Origin: Plasticicumulans lactativorans
GTDB lineage: Bacteria > Pseudomonadota > Gammaproteobacteria > Competibacterales > Competibacteraceae
Assembly: GCF_004341245.1 (NCBI RefSeq)
Contig: NZ_SLWY01000002.1
Location: 62,001-126,000, forward strand
Length of the DNA: 64,000 nt
Direction: 5' to 3'
Both the position numbers and the translations under genes were made by a program. The notes under the pieces are model-generated. The model did no database searches. It saw only the letters and a list, made by a program, of their open reading frames with translations, and was not told where the DNA came from. This document shows, piece after piece, positions 7,986 to 16,941 of the stretch. How positions within the stretch are numbered: position 1 is the first letter of the stretch; each line of letters starts with the position of its first letter.

Positions 7986-9418
7986 CAGTGACTCCTCCGG
8001 CGCGGTTCGATGTGCCGCTCGAAGAACCCCGGGTTGCCGGCGAGCAGGCGGGTGTAGACGTCGATGCCGAAATCGATCCAGTCGCGCATCAGGTCGCAGT
8101 AGTGGTAGGTCGGCTTCAGCGGATCGCCGTAGCGGGCGTAGGACTCGTGGTAGCAGCCGCCCGCGCAGAGGTTGCGGATGTGGCAGGTGGCGCAGCCGCG
8201 TCCGCTGCGGTCGGCGGCCTGGGCGATGAAGCTGCCGAGGCGCTCGCGGGCGATGCCGTCGGTGACGTTGCCGAAGGTCGGCAGCGACGAGCCGGTGAAG
8301 CGGTGGCAGAGGTTGAGCTCGCCGTCCTTGTCGACCGCGAGCATGCCGACCCCGGCGCCGCAGGGCAGGGCCTTGCGCGTGCCGCGCCAGAGGTCGGTCA
8401 TCATCTGGTGCATGTTGGAGAAGCCGGTGTTGCCGCCGCCGAGCGCCGCCGCGAGGTAGCGCTCGCCGAGCGCCCTGAAGCCGGCGAAGACCTCGGCGAG
8501 TTCGTCGGTACCGAGGTTGAACTGCGTCACCGCCCCCGAGGTGACCGGCGCGAAGCCGACCTCGTGGAAGCCGAGCTCCTCGCGCAGGTGCTGGTGGATC
8601 GCCACCACGTCGGTGACGCCCGAGGTCAGCGTGACCCGCGCGCCCACCGGGCGCGCGCGGTAGCGGTCGAGCAGCATGCGCACCTTGCGCGCGACGGTGT
8701 CGTAGGTGCCGCGCCCGCCCACCGTCAGCCGGCGCTTGTCGTGCAGCGCGCGCGGCCCGTCCATGCTCACCGCGACGCTGAAGCCGTGGGCGTCGAGGTA
8801 GTCGATGGTGGCCTCGTCGAGCAGCGTGCCGTTGGTGGTGATCGAGAAGTCGACGCGCTTGCCGGCGGCGGCGGCGCGGCGCTCGGCGTAGTCGACCGCG
8901 CCGCGGATCATCGGCAGGTTGCTGAGCGGCTCGCCGCCGAAGAACACCACCGTCACGCGGTCGTGCTCGGCGCCCTCGCGCAAGAGCAGGTCGATGCTGC
9001 GCTCGGCGGTGGCGAGGTCCATCTTCCGGCCCCTGGCCGGCGTCGCCAGGTCCTCCTTGTAGCAGTAGGTGCAGCTCAGGTTGCAGCCGGTGTTGACGTT
9101 CAGCACCAGCGTCGACAGCGGGAAGCGCTCGGGCGCCGGCAGCGGCGTCGCCTCGGCGCGCCGCGCCGGGTCGGCGACGATCTGCAGGTCGCGCAGGTCG
9201 CACAGCGCCTCGACCACACGCTCGGCGGGGAAGGCGCCGTCGAAGCGCCGGCGCACGTCCTCGGCGCCGACCTGGGGGTGCTCACGGAACAGGTCGAGCA
9301 CCGCACCGGTGACCTCGTCGAGCTCGTAGAGCGCGGTGGTCGGGATGTGGAAGAGGACGCGGCGCCCGGAGACCCGCACCTCGTGGTAGTTGTCGGCTTG
9401 CAGACTCAGCGTGCTCAT
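7985..9418 (-). CDS. qhpD: Radical SAM/SPASM maturase QhpD (thioether cross-links in γ subunit)
   Basis: 477 residues. An N-terminal 100-residue region resembles a peptide-recognition winged helix ([20 protein letters not shown]). The radical SAM core begins with CNLSCTYC near residue 111, then FFGGEPL. The C-terminal SPASM-type cysteines include [28 protein letters not shown] and YHYCDLM, which should carry two auxiliary 4Fe-4S clusters. QhpD forms Cys-to-Asp/Glu thioether bonds in QhpC. It lies directly between qhpA and qhpC, 10 bp after qhpA. Confidence 0.93.
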   Translation of the reverse strand: MSTLSLQADNYHEVRVSGRRVLFHIPTTALYELDEVTGAVLDLFREHPQVGAEDVRRRFDGAFPAERVVEALCDLRDLQIVADPARRAEATPLPAPERFPLSTLVLNVNTGCNLSCTYCYKEDLATPARGRKMDLATAERSIDLLLREGAEHDRVTVVFFGGEPLSNLPMIRGAVDYAERRAAAAGKRVDFSITTNGTLLDEATIDYLDAHGFSVAVSMDGPRALHDKRRLTVGGRGTYDTVARKVRMLLDRYRARPVGARVTLTSGVTDVVAIHQHLREELGFHEVGFAPVTSGAVTQFNLGTDELAEVFAGFRALGERYLAAALGGGNTGFSNMHQMMTDLWRGTRKALPCGAGVGMLAVDKDGELNLCHRFTGSSLPTFGNVTDGIARERLGSFIAQAADRSGRGCATCHIRNLCAGGCYHESYARYGDPLKPTYHYCDLMRDWIDFGIDVYTRLLAGNPGFFERHIEPRRRSH

Positions 9419-9428
9419 CGGCGGTGCC

Positions 9429-11012
9429 TCACTTGATCGGCGGGTTGTTCCAGCGTTGCACGGTGACCATCAGCTGTGCCTGGCCTTCGAGCGTCTGCGC
9501 ACCGTCCTGGACCGTCGCCGTCACCGTGAGGTCGCCGGTGTTGTTGGTGTGGAAGCGCCGCTGCGGGTTGAGCCCGGCCGGCCCCGGCTGGAACAGACCG
9601 GCCTCGGCGAAGCGCCCGGCGAACTGCGCGTCCTGCATGTCCTTGGCGGCCTCGCCATGATTCTCGTGGCGCCAGCTCGCCGGCACGCTGCCGAGGCGCA
9701 CGTCGTCGTCGGTGCCGGGCTTGCCGTCGGCGCCGTCGAGCCAGGCGATCGCCTGGAACTGCGCCGGCACCACCGGCATCGGCCCCCCGTCACCGCCGAC
9801 GCGCGCGACCGCGTAGGCCGGCTCGACCTGCACGCGGTCGATCTTGTGGTAGACGCCGAGCCTGGCCTCGGCGGCGCCGAGCTTGAGCGGGTGCCAGCCG
9901 TCGGCGGCCCCGGCGTCGACCTTGAGCTTGAGCGTCAGGCGCTCGGGCCCGCCGGCCGCGGCACCGACCAGCTGCACGCCCGCCGGCAGCGTCGGGGTGC
10001 CGGCGAGGCCGAAGCCGGCGACGGTGACCTCGACGGTGTCGCCGGCGCGCACGAACGGCGGCTCGACCGCGACGATGCCGGCGCGGCCGTCGACGATGCG
10101 CGTGCCGTGCAGCTCGCCGCCGCGCTCGTCGGCGTCCTTGACGAACCAGCGCCCGCTGAGGCCGTTGCCGTCCTCGCTGAGCGCGTACACCGAGCGGATC
10201 GCGTCGTCGCCGAGCCTGCCCTGCTCGCGCCACTCGTAGCCGGTGTACACGAGCGCCTGGCTCTCGCCGGTGAGCGTGCGCCCGTCGGCGTACTCGATCT
10301 CGTAGCGCGCGGCGTAGGTGTCGGGGGCCGCCGCCTTCTGCACCGTCAGCACGCCGCTGTAGCGGCCGCTGCCCGGGCGTTCGCCGGCGATGCGCCAGCG
10401 GCCGCTGGGGTCGATCGGCGCGTGCGCGTGCCACGTCGTCCAGGCCTCGGTCTGCAGCGGGAACAGCTTGCCGAGCTCGGCGGCGGTCTCGGTGCTGGCG
10501 ATCCGGAACCAGTCGCGGTCGCGCCCGTACAGCGAGTACTCGATGCTCGGGAACTGGCCGAGGTGGGTGTTGACCAGCTTGCGCCACTCGCCCTCGTCAC
10601 GCCGCTGCAGGCCGACGCGCGCGAAGCTGTGGCAGCGCGCGCACATCTGCGCGAGGTTGTCGTTCGGCGGGTGGTCGGCGACGTTGGGGCGGCGTTCGAG
10701 CCCCTGGCGGAACGCGGCGGTCTCGCTCGGCGCGAGGCCCTGGGTGTCGGCCAGGTACTTGACCAGCGCACGGCGCTCCTCGGCGCTGATCTGCACGCCG
10801 TGCCAGACCTGCATGCGCGCGATGGTCATGTCCCAGCCTTCCGGCGTCTTGCGGATGTCGCTGATGCGCGGCTGCTTGCCGTCGGCGCCGGGGGTGTGGC
10901 AGGCGGCGCAGGTGCTGGTGAGCACCTGGCGGCCGTCGACGGGGGCCGCACCGGCGACGCCCGTGAGCAGGACGGCGGCGGACAGGGCCGACCAGGGAAT
11001 GCGGTGCTTCAT
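9429..11012 (-). CDS. qhpA: Quinohemoprotein amine dehydrogenase α subunit (di-heme cytochrome c)
   Basis: 527 residues from the ATG at 11012, supported by GAGAGGAG 9 nt upstream and a Sec signal (SALSAAVLLTGVAGA). Two c-type heme sites, CAACH near residue 37 and CARCH near residue 124, lie in the N-terminal third. The rest forms the β-sandwich domains typical of this subunit. The enzyme oxidises primary amines to aldehydes plus ammonia in the periplasm and passes electrons through its hemes to a soluble carrier. This is the first gene of the operon; the 316-bp divergent gap upstream presumably holds its promoter. Confidence 0.93.
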   Translation of the reverse strand: MKHRIPWSALSAAVLLTGVAGAAPVDGRQVLTSTCAACHTPGADGKQPRISDIRKTPEGWDMTIARMQVWHGVQISAEERRALVKYLADTQGLAPSETAAFRQGLERRPNVADHPPNDNLAQMCARCHSFARVGLQRRDEGEWRKLVNTHLGQFPSIEYSLYGRDRDWFRIASTETAAELGKLFPLQTEAWTTWHAHAPIDPSGRWRIAGERPGSGRYSGVLTVQKAAAPDTYAARYEIEYADGRTLTGESQALVYTGYEWREQGRLGDDAIRSVYALSEDGNGLSGRWFVKDADERGGELHGTRIVDGRAGIVAVEPPFVRAGDTVEVTVAGFGLAGTPTLPAGVQLVGAAAGGPERLTLKLKVDAGAADGWHPLKLGAAEARLGVYHKIDRVQVEPAYAVARVGGDGGPMPVVPAQFQAIAWLDGADGKPGTDDDVRLGSVPASWRHENHGEAAKDMQDAQFAGRFAEAGLFQPGPAGLNPQRRFHTNNTGDLTVTATVQDGAQTLEGQAQLMVTVQRWNNPPIK

Positions 11013-11328
11013 CGAGGCGTCTCCTCTCGTGGGAACGGCCACCGTGCGGCGGCGGCAGGGCACGGCCCCGCGCCGCGGCGCGGGGTGCGGTGCCCCGCGG
11101 GCCGGCAGGGTGCTCTCGCTCCGGGTGGTGGCCGGCTGCCGCGGGCGCCGCGGTGCCGGCTCGTCTTCGGCGCGGTCGGTGTGCGCCGCGCGTCTGCCTT
11201 TCTATGTAGCCGAATCGGTGCCGGTGCTGCGCCGGCATCACCGGAAAGTGTTAGGCCGCCGGCGTGGCCGGCACCGCGGCGGCGGGCCTACACTGCGGCG
11301 ACCGCCCCCGCCGCGCGAGGAGCACGGC
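11013..11328. other. Divergent intergenic region between qhpA and the FIST gene
   Basis: A 316-bp non-coding gap. It must contain the promoter for the qhp operon (leftward) and probably one for the FIST gene. A TACACT hexamer at 11289-11294 could be a -10 for the rightward gene. I looked for a GG-N10-GC σ54 element facing qhpA and found none. Several GC-rich short inverted repeats occur but none stands out. Confidence 0.4.
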
Positions 11329-12492
11329 ATGTCGCTGTCCGCCCCCCCTGCAAGCGCGCCCGCCGACCCGGTGCGCCACGGCCTGTCGCTCGACGCCGAT
11401 CCGGCGCGCGCCGTCGCCGAACTCGCCGCGCGCATCGCCCGCCCCGACGCCGCGCTGACGCTGGTGTTCTGCGCCGGCTTCTACGGTTTCGACGCACTCG
11501 CCGGCGCGCTCGCCCGGGCGCTGCCGGCGGCGACGCTCGGCTGCACCTCGGCCGGGGTGATCGCCCCCGGCGCCTACCCGGCGAGCGGCATCAGCGGCAT
11601 CAGCTTCGGGCGCGACGCGGTGACCGCGGTCGCCGAACGCCTCGGCGAGCTCGGCGGCTTCCGCCTGCTCGACGGGCGCCGGGTGGTCGAGCGCCTGCGC
11701 CGGCGCCTCGGCGCGCAGGTCGGCGCGCTGACGCCGGAGAACTGCTTCGCGCTGCTGCTGGTCGACGGCCTCAGCGGCGCCGAGGAGCGCGTGGTCAGCA
11801 GCCTCAGCGCCTGCCTCGGCGGCATCGGCCTGGTCGGCGGCTCGGCCGGCGACAACCTCGCCTTCGAGCGCAGCTTCATCTACGCCGCCGGCGCCTTCCA
11901 CGCCGACAGCGCGGTGCTCGTGCTGGTGCACTCGCGGCTGCCGTTCCGGCTGTTCTCGACCCACCACTTCAGCGCCACCGAGCAGCGCGCGGTGGTGACG
12001 CGCGCCGACCCGGCGAGCCGGCGGGTGATGGAGCTCGACGGCCGCCCCGCCGCCGAGACCTACGCGCGCCTGCTCGGCTGCCCGGTCGAGGCGCTCGACC
12101 ACGAGGTGTTCGCGGCCTGGCCGCTGCTGGTGCGGATCGGCTCCTCGCACCACGTGCGCGCACTCGCCAACGCCCACCCGGACGGCTCGATCACCCTCGG
12201 CTGCGCGATCGACGAGGGCGTGGTGCTGCGCCTGGCGAGCCGCGGCGACATGCTCGACGACCTGCGCGCGACCTTCGACGAGGTCGAGAGCTTCATCGGC
12301 CCGCCGCTGCTGACGCTCGGCTTCAACTGCGCCTTCCGCCACCTGGAGATGGAGCGCGACGGCCACACCGCGGCGGTGGCGGCGCTGCTGCAGCGCGTGC
12401 GCGCGGTCGGCTTCAGCAGCTTCGGCGAGCAGTTCAACGCCATGCACCTGAACCAGACCTTCACCGGCGTGGCCTTCGGGGCGCCGGCGTGA
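11329..12492 (+). CDS. FIST-domain sensory protein
   Basis: 387 residues. Residues about 35-230 match the FIST N domain (LVFCAGFYGFDALAGAL, LGCTSAGVIAPG, VGGSAGDNLAF) and about 240-375 the FIST C domain (LGFNCAFRHLEME). FIST domains are thought to bind small ligands such as amino acids and feed signal-transduction proteins. The start was chosen at the ATG with GCGAGG upstream. The stop overlaps the GTG start of the hybrid kinase by 4 bp, so the two are almost certainly co-translated and act together. Similar pairs accompany quinoprotein dehydrogenase regulation in pseudomonads and Burkholderiales. Confidence 0.87.
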   Translation: MSLSAPPASAPADPVRHGLSLDADPARAVAELAARIARPDAALTLVFCAGFYGFDALAGALARALPAATLGCTSAGVIAPGAYPASGISGISFGRDAVTAVAERLGELGGFRLLDGRRVVERLRRRLGAQVGALTPENCFALLLVDGLSGAEERVVSSLSACLGGIGLVGGSAGDNLAFERSFIYAAGAFHADSAVLVLVHSRLPFRLFSTHHFSATEQRAVVTRADPASRRVMELDGRPAAETYARLLGCPVEALDHEVFAAWPLLVRIGSSHHVRALANAHPDGSITLGCAIDEGVVLRLASRGDMLDDLRATFDEVESFIGPPLLTLGFNCAFRHLEMERDGHTAAVAALLQRVRAVGFSSFGEQFNAMHLNQTFTGVAFGAPA

Positions 12493-13844
12493 GCACGGGC
12501 GACCCGCGCGTCGCCGCGCTCCTCGCCGAGGTCGAGCGGCTGAACCGCGTCAACGCCGCGCTGATGGACCGCGCCGAGCGCGAGATGGCCGCGCAGCGCT
12601 CCGACTACTCGCTGTTCGAGACCGCGGCGATGCTCGAGGACGTGGTGCGCACCCGCACCGCCGAGCTGGTCGACGTCAACCGCCGCCTGCGCGAGGAGAT
12701 CGAGCGCCGCCGCCACGTCGAGGACGCGCTGCAGCAGGCCAAGGCCGAGGCCGACCGCGCCAACGCCAACAAGACCCGCTTCCTCGCCGCCGCCAGCCAC
12801 GACCTGGTGCAGCCGCTGAACGCCGCACGGCTGATGCTCGAGGTGCTCGGCGGGCGCGTCGCCGACCCGGCGCTCGCGCACATCGAGGCCTCGCTGCGCA
12901 CCATGGAGCGGCTGCTCAACAGCCTGATCGACATCGCCAAGCTGGAGGCCGGGGTGATCGAGGTGCGCCGCCGCCACGTCCGCCTCGACGGCCTGCTGCA
13001 GCGCCTCGCCGCCGAGTACGGCCTGCGCGCGCAGCCCAAGGGCCTGCGCCTGCGCGCGCGGCCGAGCCGCGCGGTGGCGCACACCGACCCCGACCTGCTC
13101 GAGCGCATCCTGCGCAACCTGCTCGGCAACGCCGTGCGCCACACCCGCGCCGGGCGCGTGCTGCTCGGCGTGCGCCGGCGCGGCGCGCGCCTGGCGATCG
13201 AGGTCTGGGACACCGGCCCCGGCATCCCGGCCGACCAGCTCGGCGAGATCTTCCGCGAGTTCAAGCAGCTGCCCGACGCGCACCGGCAGGACGAGGTCGG
13301 CCTGGGGCTCGGGCTGGCGATCGTCGAGCGCATCGCGCGCATGCTCGACGCCCCGGTCGACGTGCGCTCGCAGCCGGGGCGTGGCTCGGTGTTCCGGGTC
13401 ATGGTGCCGCGCGGCGACGCCGCCCTGGCGCTGCGCGAGGCGGCCGCGAGCGGCGCCGCCGCGGCCGGCGGCGAGCAGTTGCAGGGCCGGCGCATCCTGC
13501 TGCTCGAAAACGACCGCGCCTCGCGCGAGAGCCTGGAGGCGCTGCTGGAGAGCTGGCAGTGCCGGGTGCAGGCCGCGGGCGGGCTCGTCGAGTTCGAGCA
13601 CGCGCTGGCGTTCGCGCCCGACGCGGTGATCGCCGACTACCACCTCGACGGCGAGGAGAACGGCCTGCAGGCGGCGGCGCGCGTCGCCGGGCGCTGTCCG
13701 GTGCTGATCGTCACCAGCAACCGCGCGCCCGAGCTCGCCGCCCGCGTGCGCGGCTGCGGCGCGCGGCTGCTCTACAAGCCGCTGCAGCCGGCGCGGCTGC
13801 GTGCGCTGCTCGGCTTCATGCTCGGCCGCGGCCGCGCCGGCTGA
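12489..13844 (+). CDS. Hybrid histidine kinase with C-terminal receiver (ErcS'/NahK-like)
   Basis: 451 residues from the GTG overlapping the FIST stop. There is no membrane segment, so it is a cytoplasmic kinase. Residues 1-95 are a coiled coil. The H-box is FLAAASHDLVQPLN with phospho-accepting His104. ATP-binding boxes are NLLGNAVRHT, DTGPGIP and GLGLGLAIVERIA. The receiver domain, about 335-445, has acceptor Asp383 (VIADYHLD) and the conserved Lys (LLYKPLQ). The SHDLxQPLN H-box is typical of the ErcS'/NahK group. Its partners are probably the FIST protein as input and the convergent LuxR-type regulator as output. Confidence 0.9.
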   Translation: MSTGDPRVAALLAEVERLNRVNAALMDRAEREMAAQRSDYSLFETAAMLEDVVRTRTAELVDVNRRLREEIERRRHVEDALQQAKAEADRANANKTRFLAAASHDLVQPLNAARLMLEVLGGRVADPALAHIEASLRTMERLLNSLIDIAKLEAGVIEVRRRHVRLDGLLQRLAAEYGLRAQPKGLRLRARPSRAVAHTDPDLLERILRNLLGNAVRHTRAGRVLLGVRRRGARLAIEVWDTGPGIPADQLGEIFREFKQLPDAHRQDEVGLGLGLAIVERIARMLDAPVDVRSQPGRGSVFRVMVPRGDAALALREAAASGAAAAGGEQLQGRRILLLENDRASRESLEALLESWQCRVQAAGGLVEFEHALAFAPDAVIADYHLDGEENGLQAAARVAGRCPVLIVTSNRAPELAARVRGCGARLLYKPLQPARLRALLGFMLGRGRAG

Positions 13845-13859
13845 GGCGCGGCCTCAGCC
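13839..13859. terminator. Symmetric hairpin between convergent kinase and regulator genes
   Basis: Perfect 9-bp arms GGCTGAGGC and GCCTCAGCC with a 3-nt GCG loop. Each arm contains the stop codon of one gene: TGA at 13842-13844 for the kinase, and the complement of TGA at 13854-13856 for the regulator. There is no T-tract. It could act as a bidirectional transcript 3' end. Confidence 0.5.
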
Positions 13860-14486
13860 GCTGCGCCCGCCGAGGCCGAGGCGCCTGGCGGCGAGCACCG
13901 CCTCGACGCGGTTGGTGACCTGCAGCGCGCGCAGGATGGCGCTGACGTGCGCCTTCACGGTCCACTCGCTGATCTGCAGCGTGTAGGCGATCAGCTTGTT
14001 CGAGTGGCCCTGCAGCATCAGGTCGAACACCGCGAGCTGGCGCGGCGTCAGGCTGTGCAGCGCGGGCGGGGTGGCGGCGTCGGGCGCCGCGGGCAGGAAC
14101 ACGTCGCCGGCGAGCACGCGGCGCAGCGCCGCCTCGATCTGCTCGCGCGGCAGCGCCTTGGGGATGAAGCCGGCGGCGCCGCAGGCGATCGCGCTGTGCA
14201 TCAGTTCGGCGTCGTCGGACTGCGAGACGATCACGATCGGCGTCGCCGGCGCCGCGCAGCGCAGCTTCAGCAGCGCCGACAGGCCGTCGGCGCCGGGGAG
14301 GTGCAGGTCGAGCAGCACGAGGTCGAAGTCGGTGCCCTCGACCCGCTCCAGGGCCTCGTCGAGGCTGCCCGCGCCGGCGTATTCGAGCGGCCGGAACAGC
14401 GCCTCCAGCACCCCGCGCAGCGCTTCGCGCACCAGCGGATGGTCGTCGACGACCAGCGCCTTGCCCTCGGGATACGACTCGCTCAT
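13854..14486 (-). CDS. NarL/LuxR-type response regulator
   Basis: 210 residues from the ATG at 14486; a GTG at 14501 would add five residues. The receiver has the acid pair VVDDHP, acceptor Asp in LVLLDLHLPG, and Lys in FIPKALP. The C-terminal domain is a LuxR helix-turn-helix (LTPRQLAVFDLMLQGHSNK, ISEWTVKAHVSAIL). It is convergent with the hybrid kinase and separated by only 9 bp, making the two a probable phosphorelay pair. Candidate targets are the qhp operon on one side or the PQQ alcohol dehydrogenase locus 18 kb away; the sequence does not decide. Confidence 0.9.
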   Translation of the reverse strand: MSESYPEGKALVVDDHPLVREALRGVLEALFRPLEYAGAGSLDEALERVEGTDFDLVLLDLHLPGADGLSALLKLRCAAPATPIVIVSQSDDAELMHSAIACGAAGFIPKALPREQIEAALRRVLAGDVFLPAAPDAATPPALHSLTPRQLAVFDLMLQGHSNKLIAYTLQISEWTVKAHVSAILRALQVTNRVEAVLAARRLGLGGRSG

Positions 14487-14627
14487 CGCGCGGCCTGCCA
14501 CAGCTGGGGTGATCCCGCCCGACTATAGCCGCGCCGGCGCGCGCCATCACGCCGGCGGCGGCTGGCCGCGCCGCGACGGCCTCGGCTACAGTCCCGCCTC
14601 CGCCCGCCGTGTCCCCGAGAGGCCCGC

Positions 14628-15425
14628 ATGTCCGCGCTGCGCATCGAAGCCCTGTTCCGCTACCCGGTGAAGTCCTGCCGCGGGCAGCCGCTCACCGTCG
14701 CCGACCTCGACCGCTACGGCATCGAGGACGACCGCCGCTGGATGGTGGTCGACGCCCAGGGGCGCTTCCTGACCCAGCGCCAGCTGCCGCGCATGTGCCT
14801 GATCGAGCCGCTGCTGGCGGCGGCGACGCTGACGCTGGTCGCGCCCGGCCTCGAGCCGCTCACGGTGCCGCGCGGCGGCGAGGGGCCGCTGCGCGAGGTG
14901 CAGGTGTGGGGCGACACGGTGCGCGCCAGCGACGCCGGCGACGACGCCGCGGACTGGCTCACCGAGGTGCTCGACGTGCCGGCGCGGCTGGTCGAGCTCG
15001 GCCCCGGGCACCGCCGCCCGGTCGACCCGGCCTACGACGTGGGTGGCGCCGAGGCGGCGTTCTCCGACGGCTTCCCGCTGCTGCTGATCGGCAGCGCCTC
15101 GCTCGACGGCCTCAACGCGCGGCTGTCGGCGCCGATCGGGATGATCCGCTTCCGTCCCAACCTGGTGGTGGGCGGCGCCGAGGCCCACGCCGAGGACGGC
15201 TGGCGGCGGCTGCGCGCCGGCGGCATCGAACTGCACGTGGTCAAGCCGTGCACGCGCTGCGCGATCCCGACCATCGACCCGGCCACCGGCGAGCGCGGGC
15301 GCGAGCCGATGGCGACGCTGCTGAAGTACCGCCGCGACGGCGCGCACGTGATCTTCGGCCAGAACGTGATCCACGCCGGCCCCGGCCGCCTGCGCGTCGG
15401 CGATGCGGTCGAGGTGCTGGCATGA
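14628..15425 (+). CDS. MOSC domain protein (YcbX/mARC-like, molybdenum cofactor binding)
   Basis: 265 residues. The N-terminal β-barrel MOSC_N domain begins with EALFRYPVKSCRGQPL and has GIEDDRRWMVVD. The MOSC domain follows to the C terminus, with the conserved Cys in KPCTRCAIPTID (about residues 206-217), which ligates molybdenum in mARC-type reductases. YcbX-like proteins reduce N-hydroxylated compounds with an electron-donor partner; no fused ferredoxin is present here. A TACAGT hexamer about 40 bp upstream could be a -10. The stop overlaps the next gene's start (ATGA). Confidence 0.87.
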   Translation: MSALRIEALFRYPVKSCRGQPLTVADLDRYGIEDDRRWMVVDAQGRFLTQRQLPRMCLIEPLLAAATLTLVAPGLEPLTVPRGGEGPLREVQVWGDTVRASDAGDDAADWLTEVLDVPARLVELGPGHRRPVDPAYDVGGAEAAFSDGFPLLLIGSASLDGLNARLSAPIGMIRFRPNLVVGGAEAHAEDGWRRLRAGGIELHVVKPCTRCAIPTIDPATGERGREPMATLLKYRRDGAHVIFGQNVIHAGPGRLRVGDAVEVLA

Positions 15426-15913
15426 CGCTGCGCGACGCCCGCGCCGAGGACCTGCCGGCGATCGTCGACCTCTACAACGCCGCGATCCCCGGCCGCCTGG
15501 CCACCGCCGACACCGAGCCGGTCAGCGTCGCGGCGCGCGCGGCGTGGTTCGCCGAGTTCGACCCGGCGCGCCGGCCGTGCCTGGTCGCCGAGGGCGACGC
15601 CGGCACGCTGCACGGCTGGGGCAGCCTGCGCTCGTTCTACGGCCGCCCGGCCTACCACGCGACCGTCGAGTGCGCGGTCTACGTCGCGCCGGCGGCGCAG
15701 GGGACGGGCGTCGGCGGGGCGCTGCTCGATGCGCTGCTCGCCCGCGCCCCGGCCTGCGGCATCCGCACCGTGCTCGCCTTCGTGTTCGGCCACAACGCGC
15801 CGAGCCTCGGCCTGTTCACGCGCCGCGGCTTCGCCCGCTGGGGGCTGCTGCCTGCGGTCGCCGAACTCGACGGCGTCGAGCGCGACCTGGTGCTGCTCGG
15901 CCGCCGGCTGTGA
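15422..15913 (+). CDS. GNAT N-acetyltransferase (phosphinothricin/methionine-sulfoximine acetyltransferase type)
   Basis: 163 residues, the usual length. Typical N terminus LRDARAEDLPAIVDLYNAAI, an ECAVYVAPAAQGTGVGGALL acetyl-CoA loop (the A-x-G-x-G-x-G pattern near residues 94-104) and the C-terminal NAPSLGLFTRRGFARWG segment. Family members acetylate the amino group of glutamate analogues such as methionine sulfoximine or related amino acids. It overlaps the MOSC gene by 4 bp, so the two form one operon, and ends 1 bp before the end of the convergent LysR gene. Confidence 0.87.
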   Translation: MTLRDARAEDLPAIVDLYNAAIPGRLATADTEPVSVAARAAWFAEFDPARRPCLVAEGDAGTLHGWGSLRSFYGRPAYHATVECAVYVAPAAQGTGVGGALLDALLARAPACGIRTVLAFVFGHNAPSLGLFTRRGFARWGLLPAVAELDGVERDLVLLGRRL

Positions 15914-15914
15914 C

Positions 15915-16820
15915 TCAGTCGCGCAGGGCGGCGCGGTCGGCGGCGGCCTCGGCGAGCAGCCAGCTGCGGAAGCGCTCGAAGCGCGCCTCGCGGAGGCGCT
16001 CCTCGGGGTAGACCAGGTAGTAACCGCCGCCCTCGGCGAGCCGCGGGCCGAACGGCAGCACCAGCCGCCCGGCGGCGAGGTCCTCGCGGATCAGCTCGTG
16101 CGCACCGATGGCGACGCCGTAACCCGCCGCCGCCGCGGCGATCGCCATCTCCATCGTGACGAAATCCTGCCCGCCCTCGGGGTCGACACCGTCCACCGGG
16201 TAGGCGGCGAGCCAGATGCGCCAGTCCTCGTGGTCGGGCGTCGGGTGCAGCAGCGAGTGGCGCGCGAGGTCGGCCGGCACCAGCAGCGGCGGGTCGCCCT
16301 CGGCGAGCGCGCGCGCGCACACCGGCACCAGGTGCTCGACCTGCAGCAGGTCGGCGGCGAGCCCCGGCCAGTCGCCGCGCCCGAGCTGGATGCCGGCGTC
16401 GTACTCCTCGCGTTCGAAGTCGATGTCGTGGCGCCAGGTGGTGGTGACCTGCACCCGCAGCTCGCGCTGCGCGAGGTGCAGGCGCGTCAGCCGCGGCACC
16501 AGCCAGCGCACGCCGAAGGTCGGCGGCACCTTGAGGCGGATCTCGTTCGCGTTCGCGCGCAGCCGCGTCGCCGCCCGGGCGAGGGCGTCGAACGCCTCGC
16601 CGGTGGCGCTGAGCAGGCTGCGCCCGGCGGCGGTGAGTTCGAGCCCGCGCGGCAGGCGGCGGAACAGCGGCTGGCCGATGTCGTCCTCCAGCGCCTTGAC
16701 CTGCCGGCTCACCGCCCCCTGGGTGACGAAGAGCTCGGTGGCGGCGCGGGTGAAGCTCAGGTGGCGCGCCGCGGCCTCGAAGGCGCGCAGCGCATGCAGC
16801 GGTGGCAGGCGTCGGGTCAT
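15915..16820 (-). CDS. LysR-family transcriptional regulator (GcvA-like)
   Basis: 301 residues from the ATG at 16820, which starts MTRRLPPLHALRAFEAAARH, the standard GcvA-group N terminus; longer in-frame starts would cover the divergent promoter and the neighbouring gene. Helix-turn-helix at residues about 20-42 (SFTRAATELFVTQGAVSRQV). The substrate-binding domain, about 92-295, includes VPPTFGVRWLVPRL and YLVYPEE. It is divergent from a DUF1127 gene with a 121-bp shared intergenic region, which LysR proteins commonly autoregulate. The target and effector are unknown. Confidence 0.9.
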   Translation of the reverse strand: MTRRLPPLHALRAFEAAARHLSFTRAATELFVTQGAVSRQVKALEDDIGQPLFRRLPRGLELTAAGRSLLSATGEAFDALARAATRLRANANEIRLKVPPTFGVRWLVPRLTRLHLAQRELRVQVTTTWRHDIDFEREEYDAGIQLGRGDWPGLAADLLQVEHLVPVCARALAEGDPPLLVPADLARHSLLHPTPDHEDWRIWLAAYPVDGVDPEGGQDFVTMEMAIAAAAAGYGVAIGAHELIREDLAAGRLVLPFGPRLAEGGGYYLVYPEERLREARFERFRSWLLAEAAADRAALRD

Positions 16821-16941
16821 CTCGCGTACCCATGCGTATGGCTCATGGCTCGCATGATCATAAATGGTTTGTGGCAATGCAGCATAGGCTGAAGAATGGC
16901 GCCCATCGAACGCATCCTGAGCGTTTCCGGAGATCACTGCC

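Noticed and set aside
11013-11328. σ54-type promoter for qhpA
   Set aside because: No GG-N10-GC element facing qhpA was found in the gap.
9390-12488. Upstream extension of the hybrid-kinase frame to 9390
   Set aside because: Antisense to qhpA and out of frame with the FIST gene; the GTG at 12489 overlapping the FIST stop is the natural start.
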